Assembly: GCA_027484105.1 (NCBI GenBank)
Contig: JAIXUG010000006.1
Span: 62,001 to 126,000, forward strand
Length of the DNA stretch: 64,000 nucleotides
Origin: Comamonadaceae bacterium
GTDB taxonomy: Bacteria > Pseudomonadota > Gammaproteobacteria > Burkholderiales > Burkholderiaceae_C
Reading direction: 5' to 3'
Positions 31,076 to 39,572 of this stretch are shown piece after piece. The position numbers were made by a program, and so were the translations under genes. Numbering within the stretch: the first letter of the stretch is position 1; every line of letters starts with the position of its first letter. The notes beneath the pieces are model-generated. The model searched no databases. It was given only the letters and a program-made list of their open reading frames with translations, and was not told where the DNA came from.

Positions 31076-31786
31076 ATGCGCCAAATCGTTCTGGACACCG
31101 AAACCACAGGCCTCTCGGCCGAAGGCGGCGACCGCATCATCGAGCTGGGCTGTGTGGAGCTGTTTGCCCGCAAGCTCACGGGCAACAACCTGCACTTTTA
31201 TTTCAACCCTGAGCGCGACAGCCACGAAGATGCGCTCAAGGTGCACGGTATCAGCAACGAGTTCTTGCGCGATAAACCCAAGTTTGGGCAATTGGTCGAC
31301 GAGATCCTCGAATACCTTGCTGATGCAGAGTTGATCATCCACAACGCGGCATTCGACATTGGCTTTTTGAACAAAGAGCTGGAGCGACTGGGTAAAAACC
31401 CACTCAAAGCCTACGTCAGCAACGTCATCGACACCTTGGCCATGGCCAAGGAAATGTTCCCCGGCAAACGCAACAGCCTCGATGCCCTTTGTGACCGCCT
31501 GGAAGTAGACAACTCAGGGCGCACCTTGCATGGCGCTTTGCTCGATGCCGAGTTGCTGGCCGATGTCTACATCAACATGACGCGCGGCCAGGAGGCCTTG
31601 CTCATCGACGCGGGCGATGCCACAGGCGATGCGCGCACCTCGGTGGTCAAGGCGGACCTGAGCCAATATGCACTGCCCGTGTTGACTGCCAATGCCCAGG
31701 AAATCGCTGCCCACGAAGACGTGTTGTCGCAACTGGACAAATCCAGCGGGGGTAAAACCGTCTGGCGTCAAACCCAGTTGGCTTGA
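31076..31786 (+). CDS. dnaQ: DNA polymerase III epsilon subunit (proofreading exonuclease)
   Basis: The 3'-5' exonuclease of the replicative polymerase. The 236-residue product has the DEDDh motifs: ExoI DTETTG (Asp7, Glu9), ExoII HNAAFDIGFL, and ExoIII HGALLDAELLADVY. I chose the ATG at 31076; the frame is open further upstream, but that part shadows fdx. It starts 8 bp after fdx, so it probably shares isc transcripts. Confidence 0.94.
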   Translation: MRQIVLDTETTGLSAEGGDRIIELGCVELFARKLTGNNLHFYFNPERDSHEDALKVHGISNEFLRDKPKFGQLVDEILEYLADAELIIHNAAFDIGFLNKELERLGKNPLKAYVSNVIDTLAMAKEMFPGKRNSLDALCDRLEVDNSGRTLHGALLDAELLADVYINMTRGQEALLIDAGDATGDARTSVVKADLSQYALPVLTANAQEIAAHEDVLSQLDKSSGGKTVWRQTQLA

Positions 31787-31896
31787 GCTTGCCCTTGAGC
31801 GGGCCGTCGCGCAGCGTCCATAGCGTGCCCGCAAGATGGGCCAAGCGAAATGCGTGGTTTTTTGTGACATAATGGCGGTCTTCGCTGCAAAGCGTA

Positions 31897-31971
31897 GGGC
31901 GATTAGCTCAGCGGTAGAGCACTGCATTCACACTGCAGGGGTCACATGTTCGATCCATGTATCGCCCACCA
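31897..31971 (+). tRNA. tRNA-Val (anticodon CAC)
   Basis: A complete 75-nt cloverleaf. The acceptor is GGGCGAT with ATCGCCC, the D stem GCTC/GAGC, the anticodon stem CTGCA/TGCAG around TTCACAC (anticodon CAC) and the T arm ACATG-TTCGATC-CATGT. The discriminator A and the CCA end are encoded. It is followed by a terminator. Its 3' half, from the anticodon loop on, is duplicated at 49528, which marks it as an integration target. Confidence 0.96.
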
Positions 31972-32023
31972 AAATTACCCATGAAATCAAGCACCTGGAG
32001 GCAACTCCAGGTGCTTTTTCTTT
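31927..32023 (+). other. Left attachment repeat (attL) of the tRNA-Val island
   Basis: These 97 bp recur without mismatch at 49528-49624, in direct orientation. The block runs from the tRNA anticodon loop through the T arm, the CCA end and the terminator. A direct repeat that begins at an anticodon loop and restores the tRNA is the classical mark of tyrosine-recombinase integration. Confidence 0.88.
31989..32023 (+). terminator. Terminator of tRNA-Val
   Basis: A perfect stem, AGCACCTGGAG (31990-32000) with CTCCAGGTGCT (32005-32015), a GCAA loop and a TTTTCTTT tail. Confidence 0.93.
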
Positions 32024-32470
32024 GGTTCAAAGTAGTATGGTCCGGTTTACGACTCCTCATAGATTTTTCGATGTCTTTTCACAGATTTCGGAACAGTCAA
32101 ACAAGCCTATATCAATGTCTACGCAATGAAGCGCGAATGGCTTCGGTGGGTTAGTGCGTTTCGACCCTGCGCAAACACGGCTAGCTCTGTCCGCAGCTTG
32201 AAAAAACGCTACGTTTGTTTTGATCGAAGACGAGCTACTCAGCCCACCGAGTCGAGGAAAAAACACGTTGTAGGGCTTTTTTGATGCCCGGACGGCTGCC
32301 GACTTGAAAAAAGCACAGCCTTAAGCTGACTTTGTATTAAAACTGTCGCTAAGGATGGTAGTAGTTGTGTCATTTACATTCATCGTGCACCTGGGTGAAC
32401 TGTTAACCCAACAAGAAATGTAGCAATCTAAAAATGCAGTGTCTTCCCCATATGCGGGTACTACTAGTTA
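32024..32470. other. Gene-free stretch at the left end of the island
   Basis: I see no credible gene in these 447 bp. Short open frames on either strand lack recognisable motifs. An integrase gene would be expected here, next to the intact tRNA, but I find no tyrosine-recombinase motif; decayed remnants cannot be excluded by eye. Confidence 0.6.
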
Positions 32471-33145
32471 TTACCTTACGTCAGACTTTTTTTCAGGTGG
32501 TGCAGGCTGATGCACCCATCCTTCGCCTCCAGGCGGGCGCTGCAGCATAGGCCGGTTGAAGATCTCCCCAAGTGCCGAGTAGTACGGACCACCTAAGCGC
32601 GCGACAGGGTTCATCGCCACGGAGTCAACCCGCTGTCCGTCGTAAATATCAGTCGACAAATGAAAGGCCACCACTTCGCCGATATAGAGTGTGTTGCGTC
32701 CCTTGCCAAGCACGATGAACTGGTCGAGCTTGCACTCCATCTGCACCGGGGAGGAAGCGATGCGCGGAGGCCGGACGTGTGTGCTGGTAAGCAATTCGAT
32801 GTTCAACGCGTCGGTTTCGCTGACGTCTGGCGGGTACTCTGAAGCGCTGGCGTGCATCACCGCCATCGTCGCTACATCGGCCACGTTGACGACGAACTCT
32901 CGCGTTTGACGGATATTGCGTGCGGTGTCTTTGAGAGTATCGCCTTTCGACGTGATATTTACTGCCAGCATCGGCGGGTCGGTGGCAACATAGTTGTAAG
33001 AGCTGAAAGGCGCTGCGTTAACCCGACCGCTTGCGTCAACAGTAGTAATCCAGGCAATCGGCCGCGGAACAACACAACCCACCAGTAGCCGGTAAGCCTC
33101 GGCGGTATCTAAGCCAAGTGCATCAACAAAAGCAAACTTATTCAT
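32471..33145 (-). CDS. Flavin reductase family protein (FMN split barrel)
   Basis: A 224-residue protein of the flavin reductase-like family. The N-terminal RLLVGCVVPRPIAWITTVD and AAPFSSYNYVATDPPML are the usual FMN-binding segments. Such proteins supply reduced flavin to monooxygenases or act as flavin oxidoreductases. No partner oxygenase is seen in the window. It is the first gene inside the island, 24 bp downstream of a Bug gene on the same strand, so probably co-transcribed with it. Confidence 0.85.
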   Translation of the reverse strand: MNKFAFVDALGLDTAEAYRLLVGCVVPRPIAWITTVDASGRVNAAPFSSYNYVATDPPMLAVNITSKGDTLKDTARNIRQTREFVVNVADVATMAVMHASASEYPPDVSETDALNIELLTSTHVRPPRIASSPVQMECKLDQFIVLGKGRNTLYIGEVVAFHLSTDIYDGQRVDSVAMNPVARLGGPYYSALGEIFNRPMLQRPPGGEGWVHQPAPPEKKSDVR

Positions 33146-33169
33146 GGTTGCTGGGCCGCAAAGGCGTTG

Positions 33170-34171
33170 TCAATCATCCAAGGAAATGTTGGCTTGCTTG
33201 GCGATTAATTGCCAAGATCTTAAATCATCACTGATGAACTGCGCGAACTGATCGCCCAGCAAGACAGCTGGGTCAAAGCCTTTCGCTTTTACGCTTTCCA
33301 GAAAGCTCTGGTCAGTCAAGACAGCACTCATACTCTTCAACAAAGTCGCCCGAGTGCCGGCTGGTAAATTTGCGGGCGCTGCAATTCCCCACCAGTTCAC
33401 GACAAGAAGTTTGGAATGGCCCAATTCAGTTGAGGAAGGAACGTCCGGCATCAGGGCGCTGCGCTGCTTGTCAAGCACCGCCAATACCCTCACCGCACCC
33501 TCTTGGGCCAAAGGTTGGACGGTGGCGGGACTCACAATCGAAGCGTCAATGTGACCCGCGCGCAGATCATTCAATACTTGGGACATGCCTTTGTAAGGGA
33601 TGATATTGAGTTCGATACCGAATACCGATTGCAAGAGAGATGCGCCCATGTAGTCCAGAGCCCCGACCCCAGAAGAACCAATGCGAAGAGCCCCTGGCTT
33701 GGATTTCGCCAATTTGACAAAGTCGGCGATGTTAGTGACGGGCAGTTTTGCATTTGTCACGAGAGCAAAAGGACTACTGGCGATTCGCGCCAATAAAGTG
33801 AAATCTCGCTCAACGTTGTAGCGCATGTTTTTTCGTATCGCCGGCAAGACGCCCATACTTGCACTCGCGCAAAGCAGCAGGGTCAAACCGTCTGGCTTAG
33901 CTTTGGCAACGAACTCCGCGCCCAGCAGCGAACCGGCACCAGGCTTGTTCTCCACAATCCAGCCTCTGCCCGAACTGCGGGCCATTGCGTCTGCGAACAT
34001 CCGGCCAACAATATCATTCGATGCGCCAGGCGTGAATGGCACAATCAAGCGCGTTACGGCAGCAGCCTGCGCAAAAACTGTAGGTATTCCCCCGCTTATG
34101 ACTAGTGCTGCACACCCTAACAAGGTTCGTCGTTTCATCGCCATGTTTTGGTGTGAGGGGTTTATTGTCAT
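33170..34171 (-). CDS. Bug/TctC-family periplasmic solute-binding protein
   Basis: A 333-residue extracytoplasmic receptor of the tripartite tricarboxylate transporter type. The signal peptide is around MKRRTLLGCAALVISGGIPTVFAQA; the mature part shows RLIVPFTPGASNDIVGR, VENKPGAGSLLGAEFVAKAKPDG and IPYKGMSQVLNDLRAGHIDA. AGGAG lies 9 nt before the ATG at 34171, which decides this start over ATGs 10 and 12 codons further in. No TctA or TctB membrane gene is nearby. The ligand is unknown, probably an organic acid. Confidence 0.9.
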   Translation of the reverse strand: MTINPSHQNMAMKRRTLLGCAALVISGGIPTVFAQAAAVTRLIVPFTPGASNDIVGRMFADAMARSSGRGWIVENKPGAGSLLGAEFVAKAKPDGLTLLLCASASMGVLPAIRKNMRYNVERDFTLLARIASSPFALVTNAKLPVTNIADFVKLAKSKPGALRIGSSGVGALDYMGASLLQSVFGIELNIIPYKGMSQVLNDLRAGHIDASIVSPATVQPLAQEGAVRVLAVLDKQRSALMPDVPSSTELGHSKLLVVNWWGIAAPANLPAGTRATLLKSMSAVLTDQSFLESVKAKGFDPAVLLGDQFAQFISDDLRSWQLIAKQANISLDD

Positions 34172-34216
34172 TTAGTGGGTCTCCTGATAGTCTGATGGGC
34201 GAAGCAAAAAATACGA

Positions 34217-35044
34217 TCAGTCAAGTGCCCCAAGAAAGCGAAGCACATGTTGATTGAATTCATGCGGCCGCTCCCAATTAAGAGAGTGTCCCGCGTCTGG
34301 TAGGTTGACGAAACTAGCGTTACGCAGGTGGCGCGCCCAACACTTCATTAATGGCGGCGGGGCCAGCAGGTCAGCACCGCCCATGATGATCAATGTCTCG
34401 GCTTGGATGTCAGATACCTTGGAGTAGGTGTTTGGCGTACGCATCAGTTGCGCTGGTGCAGCAGGTTGGCGGGCCGAATGCTCCATCTGAACAAAGCGGG
34501 CAAGTCCTTCGGGGTCTTCTGCACGGTAAGTCACCCCTACTTCAAGAAACGCGCGCAAGTCGGGGTTCCCTGTTAAACCGGGCACCGCAATTCGGTCGTA
34601 AAACGCCTGCATTTCAGGCTCTTTGAATTGCCCGTTGCTCGCGGCAACGACCAGACGGCGCAGGCGATCTGGACGCCAAGCAGCGTAGTCAAGTGCCACG
34701 AAACCACCGCCAGCGATACCGATCAGGTGAAAAGGCGGCAAATTCAAGTAATCAGCCAGTGCTTCTAGGTCTTCCGCCACCGTACCGGGTTGATTTCCCG
34801 TCAAGGGGTCAGCAGTGCTCTTGCCCCAACCGCGACGGTCAAAAGCGATGACTCGCAAGCCTGCCTTGGCGAAAACGTCGATCTGGTGTTGCCACGCTTC
34901 AACTGTCCCCGTGTTGGCGTGTAACAGCACCACGGGTGTACCTGCACCACCCGTGTCGACAAACCAAAGTCGTACCCCAGGAAGATCGGCGAAATTCCCT
35001 GCCTGAGCGTCGGTTGGAGCTGTCGGCTTTGCAGGGTTGATCAT
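34217..35044 (-). CDS. Alpha/beta-hydrolase-fold protein lacking the nucleophile
   Basis: A 275-residue alpha/beta hydrolase with the oxyanion region VVLLHANTG, the RGWGKS strand-4 motif and a late His in DAGHSLNW. At the nucleophile elbow, where G-x-S-x-G is expected, it reads G-I-A-G-G (residues 109-113), so Ala111 replaces Ser. It may be non-hydrolytic or use another mechanism. The start is uncertain: I use the ATG at 35044; the frame is open to a TTG at 35113. It lies 45 bp upstream of the Bug gene on the same strand. Confidence 0.8.
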   Translation of the reverse strand: MINPAKPTAPTDAQAGNFADLPGVRLWFVDTGGAGTPVVLLHANTGTVEAWQHQIDVFAKAGLRVIAFDRRGWGKSTADPLTGNQPGTVAEDLEALADYLNLPPFHLIGIAGGGFVALDYAAWRPDRLRRLVVAASNGQFKEPEMQAFYDRIAVPGLTGNPDLRAFLEVGVTYRAEDPEGLARFVQMEHSARQPAAPAQLMRTPNTYSKVSDIQAETLIIMGGADLLAPPPLMKCWARHLRNASFVNLPDAGHSLNWERPHEFNQHVLRFLGALD

Positions 35045-35242
35045 GGGCTGTGTAATCAATTCAAAATTAATTTTAGGATTTGAAATCCACCCATGTGATG
35101 CCAATAAGCGCAAGGCTGACTTGTTAATAACAAGAAACTTAACTTTCTTTCGTCCCAGATTTAATGGGCAATCAATGCTCTAGAGCTGTCAGCCCCTGCT
35201 GCAGATGCTGGCAGCCCAAACACGCGATCAAAGCACCATGCA

Positions 35243-35511
35243 AAGACTGGCGACCGATTGAGTCCAAGCATGAGCTGTCGGTGCAACTGCTGGGATAACG
35301 CGGTGGCTTAGTCGTTCTTCAGGAACCTGAAAAGTGAACGTATCAAAAGGCGGATTTACAGCACAAGGGCTGAGGCCAAGTCGGAAATCTTTGATTACTT
35401 TGCGGGTTTCTACAATCGAGTTCGGCGTCATAAGCACCTCGATCAATTCAGCCCCTATGAGTTCGAGCGGTAGCGTCAAACTGCGCTATAAAAACTGTCT
35501 AGGGATTTGGG
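35243..35511 (+). pseudogene. IS3-family transposase C-terminal remnant
   Basis: The frame through 35270 reads SMSCRCNCWDNAVA, then a TAG (35309-35311), then SFFRNLKSERIKRRIY, AKSEIFDYFAGFYN and SPYEFER before a final stop at 35471-35473. This is the end of an IS3-family OrfB (family pattern SMSRRGNCWDNAVAESFF). The TAG stands exactly where the catalytic DDE glutamate belongs. The sequence on to 35511 resembles that next to the second remnant at 49135. The rest of the element is gone. Confidence 0.82.
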
Positions 35512-35901
35512 AGGTTGCCACTCTTGAATGCAAACAAATGCGGTGCCAATCGGTCAGTGCATCAACTGCGCGACTCAATCCAGCATGGTCTTTGGCCGAG
35601 GTGTTATGAGTCGCTCACCAGGTTCAGTCAATTACCCATTGAGAACTGTCCATGGATTTGGGGGAATGCCAAACCATCATGGACTGCATCAGGCCGGCAG
35701 AATTGATGCCGCTCCAAGTTGCAGAATTAGGTCATATCGCCTAAGCTACATCTTCATTTCAACAACCTACATCAACGAAATTTTTTGAAAGTTGGTGTTG
35801 AGAGTGTGTATCTTTAATCTGTCTGTGGCTCAGCTGACCAATAATGGAATGCGATTTGATGACAGACGTACAGAGAAATTTTTTTATTTAAAGGATTGAT
35901 T
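35512..35901. other. Gene-free stretch upstream of the MBL gene
   Basis: About 390 bp without a credible gene, strongly A+T-rich at the right end. It contains a segment at 35551-35590 that is imperfectly repeated near 49728. The promoter of the metallo-hydrolase gene probably lies in the last 120 bp. The AAAGG ribosome site at 35889-35894 belongs to that gene. Confidence 0.5.
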
Positions 35902-36969
35902 ATGAAGATATTTGATTTTTTGAAAAATACAGCAAATAATGATTCTACTCAATTCAATAGAAGAAAATTTATAAATTTCGGATGTGCCTGCTGTTTTACT
36001 ACAGTTGGATTAATATCCAAGGCGCAAGCGCAAATTCCGGAAGTTCAAAAACATTTGAATGCCGCCCGAGTCGCTGCAGGAAAAGATTTGCTGCCTTATC
36101 TGAAATTGGCCGAAGTGGCAGATCCTGCTTTACGAGATCCAAAAAGTTTAACCCCCCAGCAGTTGATGGCTTTGCCTGCCCCTCCACCAGGAAAGGCATT
36201 TGATAATCTTTATTTTGTAGGTAGTAAATGGGTAAGCTGCTGGGCAATTACGACAAGTGACGGCATAATATTAATTGATGCAATGGATAATGACGATGAG
36301 GCAGAGCACATCATCGAAAAAGGTATGCGCGAAATTGGATTAGATCCTGCGCAAATCAAGATGATTGTGGTGACGCATGCACATGGTGATCACTATGGTG
36401 GTGTCGGTTACCTCAAGCGCCGCTATGGACCTGGCATTCACTTCAGTGAAATAGACTGGCAAATGATGTCAACGCAATTGGAGTTTGATCGTCCCTATTG
36501 GGGAAGGCCGCCTAAACGTGATCCATCGAAGGATTTAGCGCTAAGAAATGGTGATGTGATTCAATTGGGAAACACAAAAATTGAAGTCATGCTAACGCCT
36601 GGTCATACAGTTGGAACAATATCTTTGCTTTTTGATGTACACCAAGGTCAGAAAACTTATCGGACATTTTTGTGGGGCGGTACAGCGTTTAACTTCGGCA
36701 TGCGGCCAGAGCGGATGTCACGCATCCAAAGCTACATCGATGCAACGGATAAAGCAAGACAGATTGCATTGCAACAGAACATTGAGGTCTTTATTTCCAA
36801 CCATAACGGATACGATGAAGCCGTCGAAAAATTGGCAACGATTCGAGCTCAATCGCAGGTAGGAAAAAATCCCTTTGTCATCGGTGCACAAGCAACCTAC
36901 AGGGCTTTGACGGTCATGCACGAGTGTGCAACTGCCACCCAAATTGCTTGGCAAAATACTAAATCCTGA
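35902..36969 (+). CDS. Exported metallo-beta-lactamase-fold hydrolase (Tat signal)
   Basis: A 355-residue MBL-fold protein. The N-terminus has a twin-arginine stretch (NRRKFINFGCACC) and a hydrophobic segment ending near KAQAQ, suggesting Tat export. The metal site is HAHGDH (His159, His161, Asp163, His164), with a further His235 in TPGHTVGT. The layout resembles subclass B3 enzymes, but resistance cannot be inferred; in a catabolic cluster, lactone or ester hydrolysis is as likely. AAGGATT precedes the ATG. The gene is clearly more A+T-rich than the core genes. Confidence 0.85.
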   Translation: MKIFDFLKNTANNDSTQFNRRKFINFGCACCFTTVGLISKAQAQIPEVQKHLNAARVAAGKDLLPYLKLAEVADPALRDPKSLTPQQLMALPAPPPGKAFDNLYFVGSKWVSCWAITTSDGIILIDAMDNDDEAEHIIEKGMREIGLDPAQIKMIVVTHAHGDHYGGVGYLKRRYGPGIHFSEIDWQMMSTQLEFDRPYWGRPPKRDPSKDLALRNGDVIQLGNTKIEVMLTPGHTVGTISLLFDVHQGQKTYRTFLWGGTAFNFGMRPERMSRIQSYIDATDKARQIALQQNIEVFISNHNGYDEAVEKLATIRAQSQVGKNPFVIGAQATYRALTVMHECATATQIAWQNTKS

Positions 36970-37071
36970 GCGCGTGGCAAGCATCAAACAAATGCATATC
37001 TGTTTTGCTGATTGATGTATGTCGGGAACTCTCTGTATTTCGCATAATTGCAGGCGCAAAGGAATTCAACA

Positions 37072-38046
37072 GTGATTACACGTCATCAATTCATCAAACT
37101 TTTGGCTTTACCTTGCGCTGCTGTTTTATCTACAGCTTCATTGGCGCAGTCTTGGCCCAGTAAGCCAGTCCGAATTGTGGTGCCCTTTGCTGCGGGTGGC
37201 CCTGCTGATTCTCTCGCCAGATTCATTGGTACAAGGATGGCAAGCGACTTAGGTCAACCTGTTGTGATAGATAACAAGGCTGGCGCAGGCGGCACCTTTG
37301 GCGCTTCAGAGGTCATTCGATCCAATGATGGTCACTCTTTTCTGTTTTCGTCTACTGGCGCACTTTCAATTGTTCCGGCCCTGATGACGAATTTGACTTA
37401 CAACCCAGAACGTGACTTGACGGCTGTGGCCTATGCCGTAACAACGCCCTCCATGATCGTTGTTTCTGGCAAAAGCCCGTTCAATTCAATTGCTGAACTT
37501 GTTAAATTTGCGAAACAGAATCCTGGCAAATTGAACTTTGCCTCTGCTGGAAGCGGAACATCAACCCACCTTGGCGCGGAATTGTTGAAAAAAGAAGCCG
37601 GTATATTCATGACCCACATTCCTTACAGGGGTGCGGCACCTGCAACCACCGATTTGATCGCTGGCACGGTTGACCTCATGCTGGCCGATGTGCCCGCAGT
37701 TGTTTCTTTTGTGAAGGGTGGTCAGCTGAAAGCATTGGCTGTTACCGCGCCGCAAAGAGCCCCTGCATTGCCAGATGTTCCCACCACCACTGAGGTTAAT
37801 CTCAAAGGCGTTCAAGGTGGCACTTGGTATGGTCTGATGGCCCCATCTAAGACCCCAGTTGAGAACATTGCAAAGCTGAATTCAGCAATGAACAAGGTTT
37901 TGCAAAGTCCGGAAGCCATTGCGTTTTTTAGGGCGCAGGGTGTTCAGGCAGTGGGCGGCAGTCCAGAAGAGTTTGGCTCATTCATCAAGTCAGAGTCCCT
38001 CAAATGGGGTGCTTTGGCCAAAGCAGTTGGCGCCAAGCTAGACTAA
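37072..38046 (+). CDS. Bug/TctC-family periplasmic solute-binding protein
   Basis: A 324-residue receptor with a signal peptide (FIKLLALPCAAVLSTASLAQS) and the family segments RIVVPFAAGGPADSLAR, VIDNKAGAGGTFGASEVI, IPYRGAAPATTDLIAG and PDVPTTTEV. I chose the GTG at 37072 because AAAGGA lies 8 nt before it; a TTG at 37048 is less likely. It lies 102 bp after the MBL gene on the same strand and is convergent with the fumarase-type pair, 5 bp from its stop. The transported substrate may be what this cluster degrades. Confidence 0.9.
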   Translation: MITRHQFIKLLALPCAAVLSTASLAQSWPSKPVRIVVPFAAGGPADSLARFIGTRMASDLGQPVVIDNKAGAGGTFGASEVIRSNDGHSFLFSSTGALSIVPALMTNLTYNPERDLTAVAYAVTTPSMIVVSGKSPFNSIAELVKFAKQNPGKLNFASAGSGTSTHLGAELLKKEAGIFMTHIPYRGAAPATTDLIAGTVDLMLADVPAVVSFVKGGQLKALAVTAPQRAPALPDVPTTTEVNLKGVQGGTWYGLMAPSKTPVENIAKLNSAMNKVLQSPEAIAFFRAQGVQAVGGSPEEFGSFIKSESLKWGALAKAVGAKLD

Positions 38047-38051
38047 TTTCG

Positions 38052-38699
38052 TCATTCGGATTGACTTAACCTGCTTGCTTTCATCTCTGACAGGATGGCA
38101 GGCAGTTTTTCCCGTACCTTGTCTTGCGCTTGGCGATAAGTGCTTTGTCCATGCGAGTCAATGGCGACGGTGACGGGCCCCAATCCCTCAACTCGCAGGC
38201 GTACCAGTCTGTAATGCATCAGCATGTCGCTCCAACCCACCTCAAGCACCTCTTTCACACCCTTGGTGTGCAAGGTGGCACCCCCTCCTAAAAAAGACAA
38301 GTAGACGCAGCCCACCTTTTGCATGGCTTGCACGCAAGCTTCATCAAGACCGCCTTTACCACCAACTGCATGCAATTGAAGCTCTGTAATCAGGCGAGGC
38401 ATGAGTGGGTTAAAGCGCGTACTGGTGGTCGGATTGATGTACAGCAAGTCTAAATTGGGTGTGCCGTTGGCTGACGTTGTGATCTCTTGACTGTAACTAC
38501 CAAGATGGAAAATTGATTTGTCTTTTAGGTCCATCGGCATTGGTTCTTTGCCATCTAAACAACCAATAAGCCTTTGATGGGTTGGAAGTCCCGCTGTCAC
38601 AATAATTTCACCATCGATGATCAATTGATCACCCGCTTTTAATTTTCTGGCATCGCTGGCTGTCAATGGAAAATTCATTCGATGTGTTTGTATCGTCAT
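38052..38699 (-). CDS. Fumarase / L-tartrate dehydratase-type hydro-lyase, beta subunit
   Basis: A 215-residue protein matching the C-terminal domain of class I Fe-S fumarases (FumA-C / TtdB). Visible are AGDQLIIDGEIIVTAGLPTHQRL, INPTTSTRFNP, and YLSFLGGGATLHTKGV near the active site. It is preceded by the alpha subunit gene with a 3-bp gap. Two-subunit enzymes of this group hydrate fumarate, mesaconate or tartrate-type acids; which one cannot be read off. Confidence 0.9.
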   Translation of the reverse strand: MTIQTHRMNFPLTASDARKLKAGDQLIIDGEIIVTAGLPTHQRLIGCLDGKEPMPMDLKDKSIFHLGSYSQEITTSANGTPNLDLLYINPTTSTRFNPLMPRLITELQLHAVGGKGGLDEACVQAMQKVGCVYLSFLGGGATLHTKGVKEVLEVGWSDMLMHYRLVRLRVEGLGPVTVAIDSHGQSTYRQAQDKVREKLPAILSEMKASRLSQSE

Positions 38700-38702
38700 T
38701 GT

Positions 38703-39572
38703 TCACTCCAGGATTTCAACGGAGCAGTCGTTGAAGATGCGCGCCCGTGTTCTGCGATTGATCCAGCAATTGAACGCAACTGCAACTGGCGTAAAACCGT
38801 GCCCGGCTGCATAGTTGACGTGAACTGACATGGCTGTGTTGTCTCCGCCTGTGCCCATGGGGCCAAAACCAGTTTGGTTGATAGCATTTAACAAACGTTT
38901 TTCAATGGAGGCAACCAATGGCTCTGGGTGAGACTCTCCAATGGGTCGCAAGGTAGCTTCTTTGGCCATTTTGGCTGCGTAATCAAACGTGCCGCCAATA
39001 CCAACACCAATGACCACCGGAGGGCAAGGTTGTGAGCCGGCGCGAATTACAACGTCAAGCACATAGGCTTCAATGGTGTCCAAGTCCGGAAAGCTGAAAA
39101 TTTCAAGTGCAGCCCATCGACCTGAGCCGAGTGCTTTTGGCGAGCAGGTAATGTCAATGTAATCCGCATCATCTAACAAGTCGAAGGTCACAATGGGCAT
39201 GCCCTTACCTTCATATCCTCTTTCAAGCGTCAGCGGGTGCGTGACATGGGGCAAAAGGGGCGGGTGAATGGTTTTGACCAGATCTGCAAATCCTTCCGTG
39301 ATGGCTTGCCGCACGTTGCCAGAAAAATTGGCCTGAGTTCCGACGCGGATGAAAAAAACCGGGATGCCAGCATCCGAGCAAATGAAGTGTCCACCTTCAT
39401 AAGCAGCCTGTGCGCTCTGCATCATGATTTTTAAAGTGTGGCGAGCGGTTTCGTTGGATTCATTCCGATCGGCCAGCTCAAGTCCACGCATGGTGTCTGT
39501 AGGAATGCCGCGAAGCGACCGATCGTAAAGCTGTGCAGTGACCTGCTTGATTATTTCAGGAGTGATTGCCAT
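38703..39572 (-). CDS. Fumarase / L-tartrate dehydratase-type hydro-lyase, alpha subunit
   Basis: A 289-residue protein matching the [4Fe-4S] domain of class I fumarases (TtdA type). The three cluster cysteines are probably Cys65 (FICSDAG), Cys183 (SQPCPPVVIG) and Cys269 (FNCWINRRT). GIGGTFDYAAKMAKEA is a strongly conserved stretch. Its start overlaps the end of the PanE-like gene by 17 bp, so the three genes form one operon. The neighbouring CoA-transferase and acyl-CoA enzymes make a dicarboxylate substrate likely. Confidence 0.9.
   Translation of the reverse strand: MAITPEIIKQVTAQLYDRSLRGIPTDTMRGLELADRNESNETARHTLKIMMQSAQAAYEGGHFICSDAGIPVFFIRVGTQANFSGNVRQAITEGFADLVKTIHPPLLPHVTHPLTLERGYEGKGMPIVTFDLLDDADYIDITCSPKALGSGRWAALEIFSFPDLDTIEAYVLDVVIRAGSQPCPPVVIGVGIGGTFDYAAKMAKEATLRPIGESHPEPLVASIEKRLLNAINQTGFGPMGTGGDNTAMSVHVNYAAGHGFTPVAVAFNCWINRRTRARIFNDCSVEILE

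Noticed and set aside
31836-32129. Open frame of 97 codons across tRNA-Val
   Set aside because: Its middle part is only the translation of the tRNA and terminator; the same pseudo-peptide recurs at 49500-49784 because of the att repeat.
35902-36969. Beta-lactam resistance gene
   Set aside because: The MBL fold is shared by many hydrolases and the context is catabolic, so resistance cannot be claimed.
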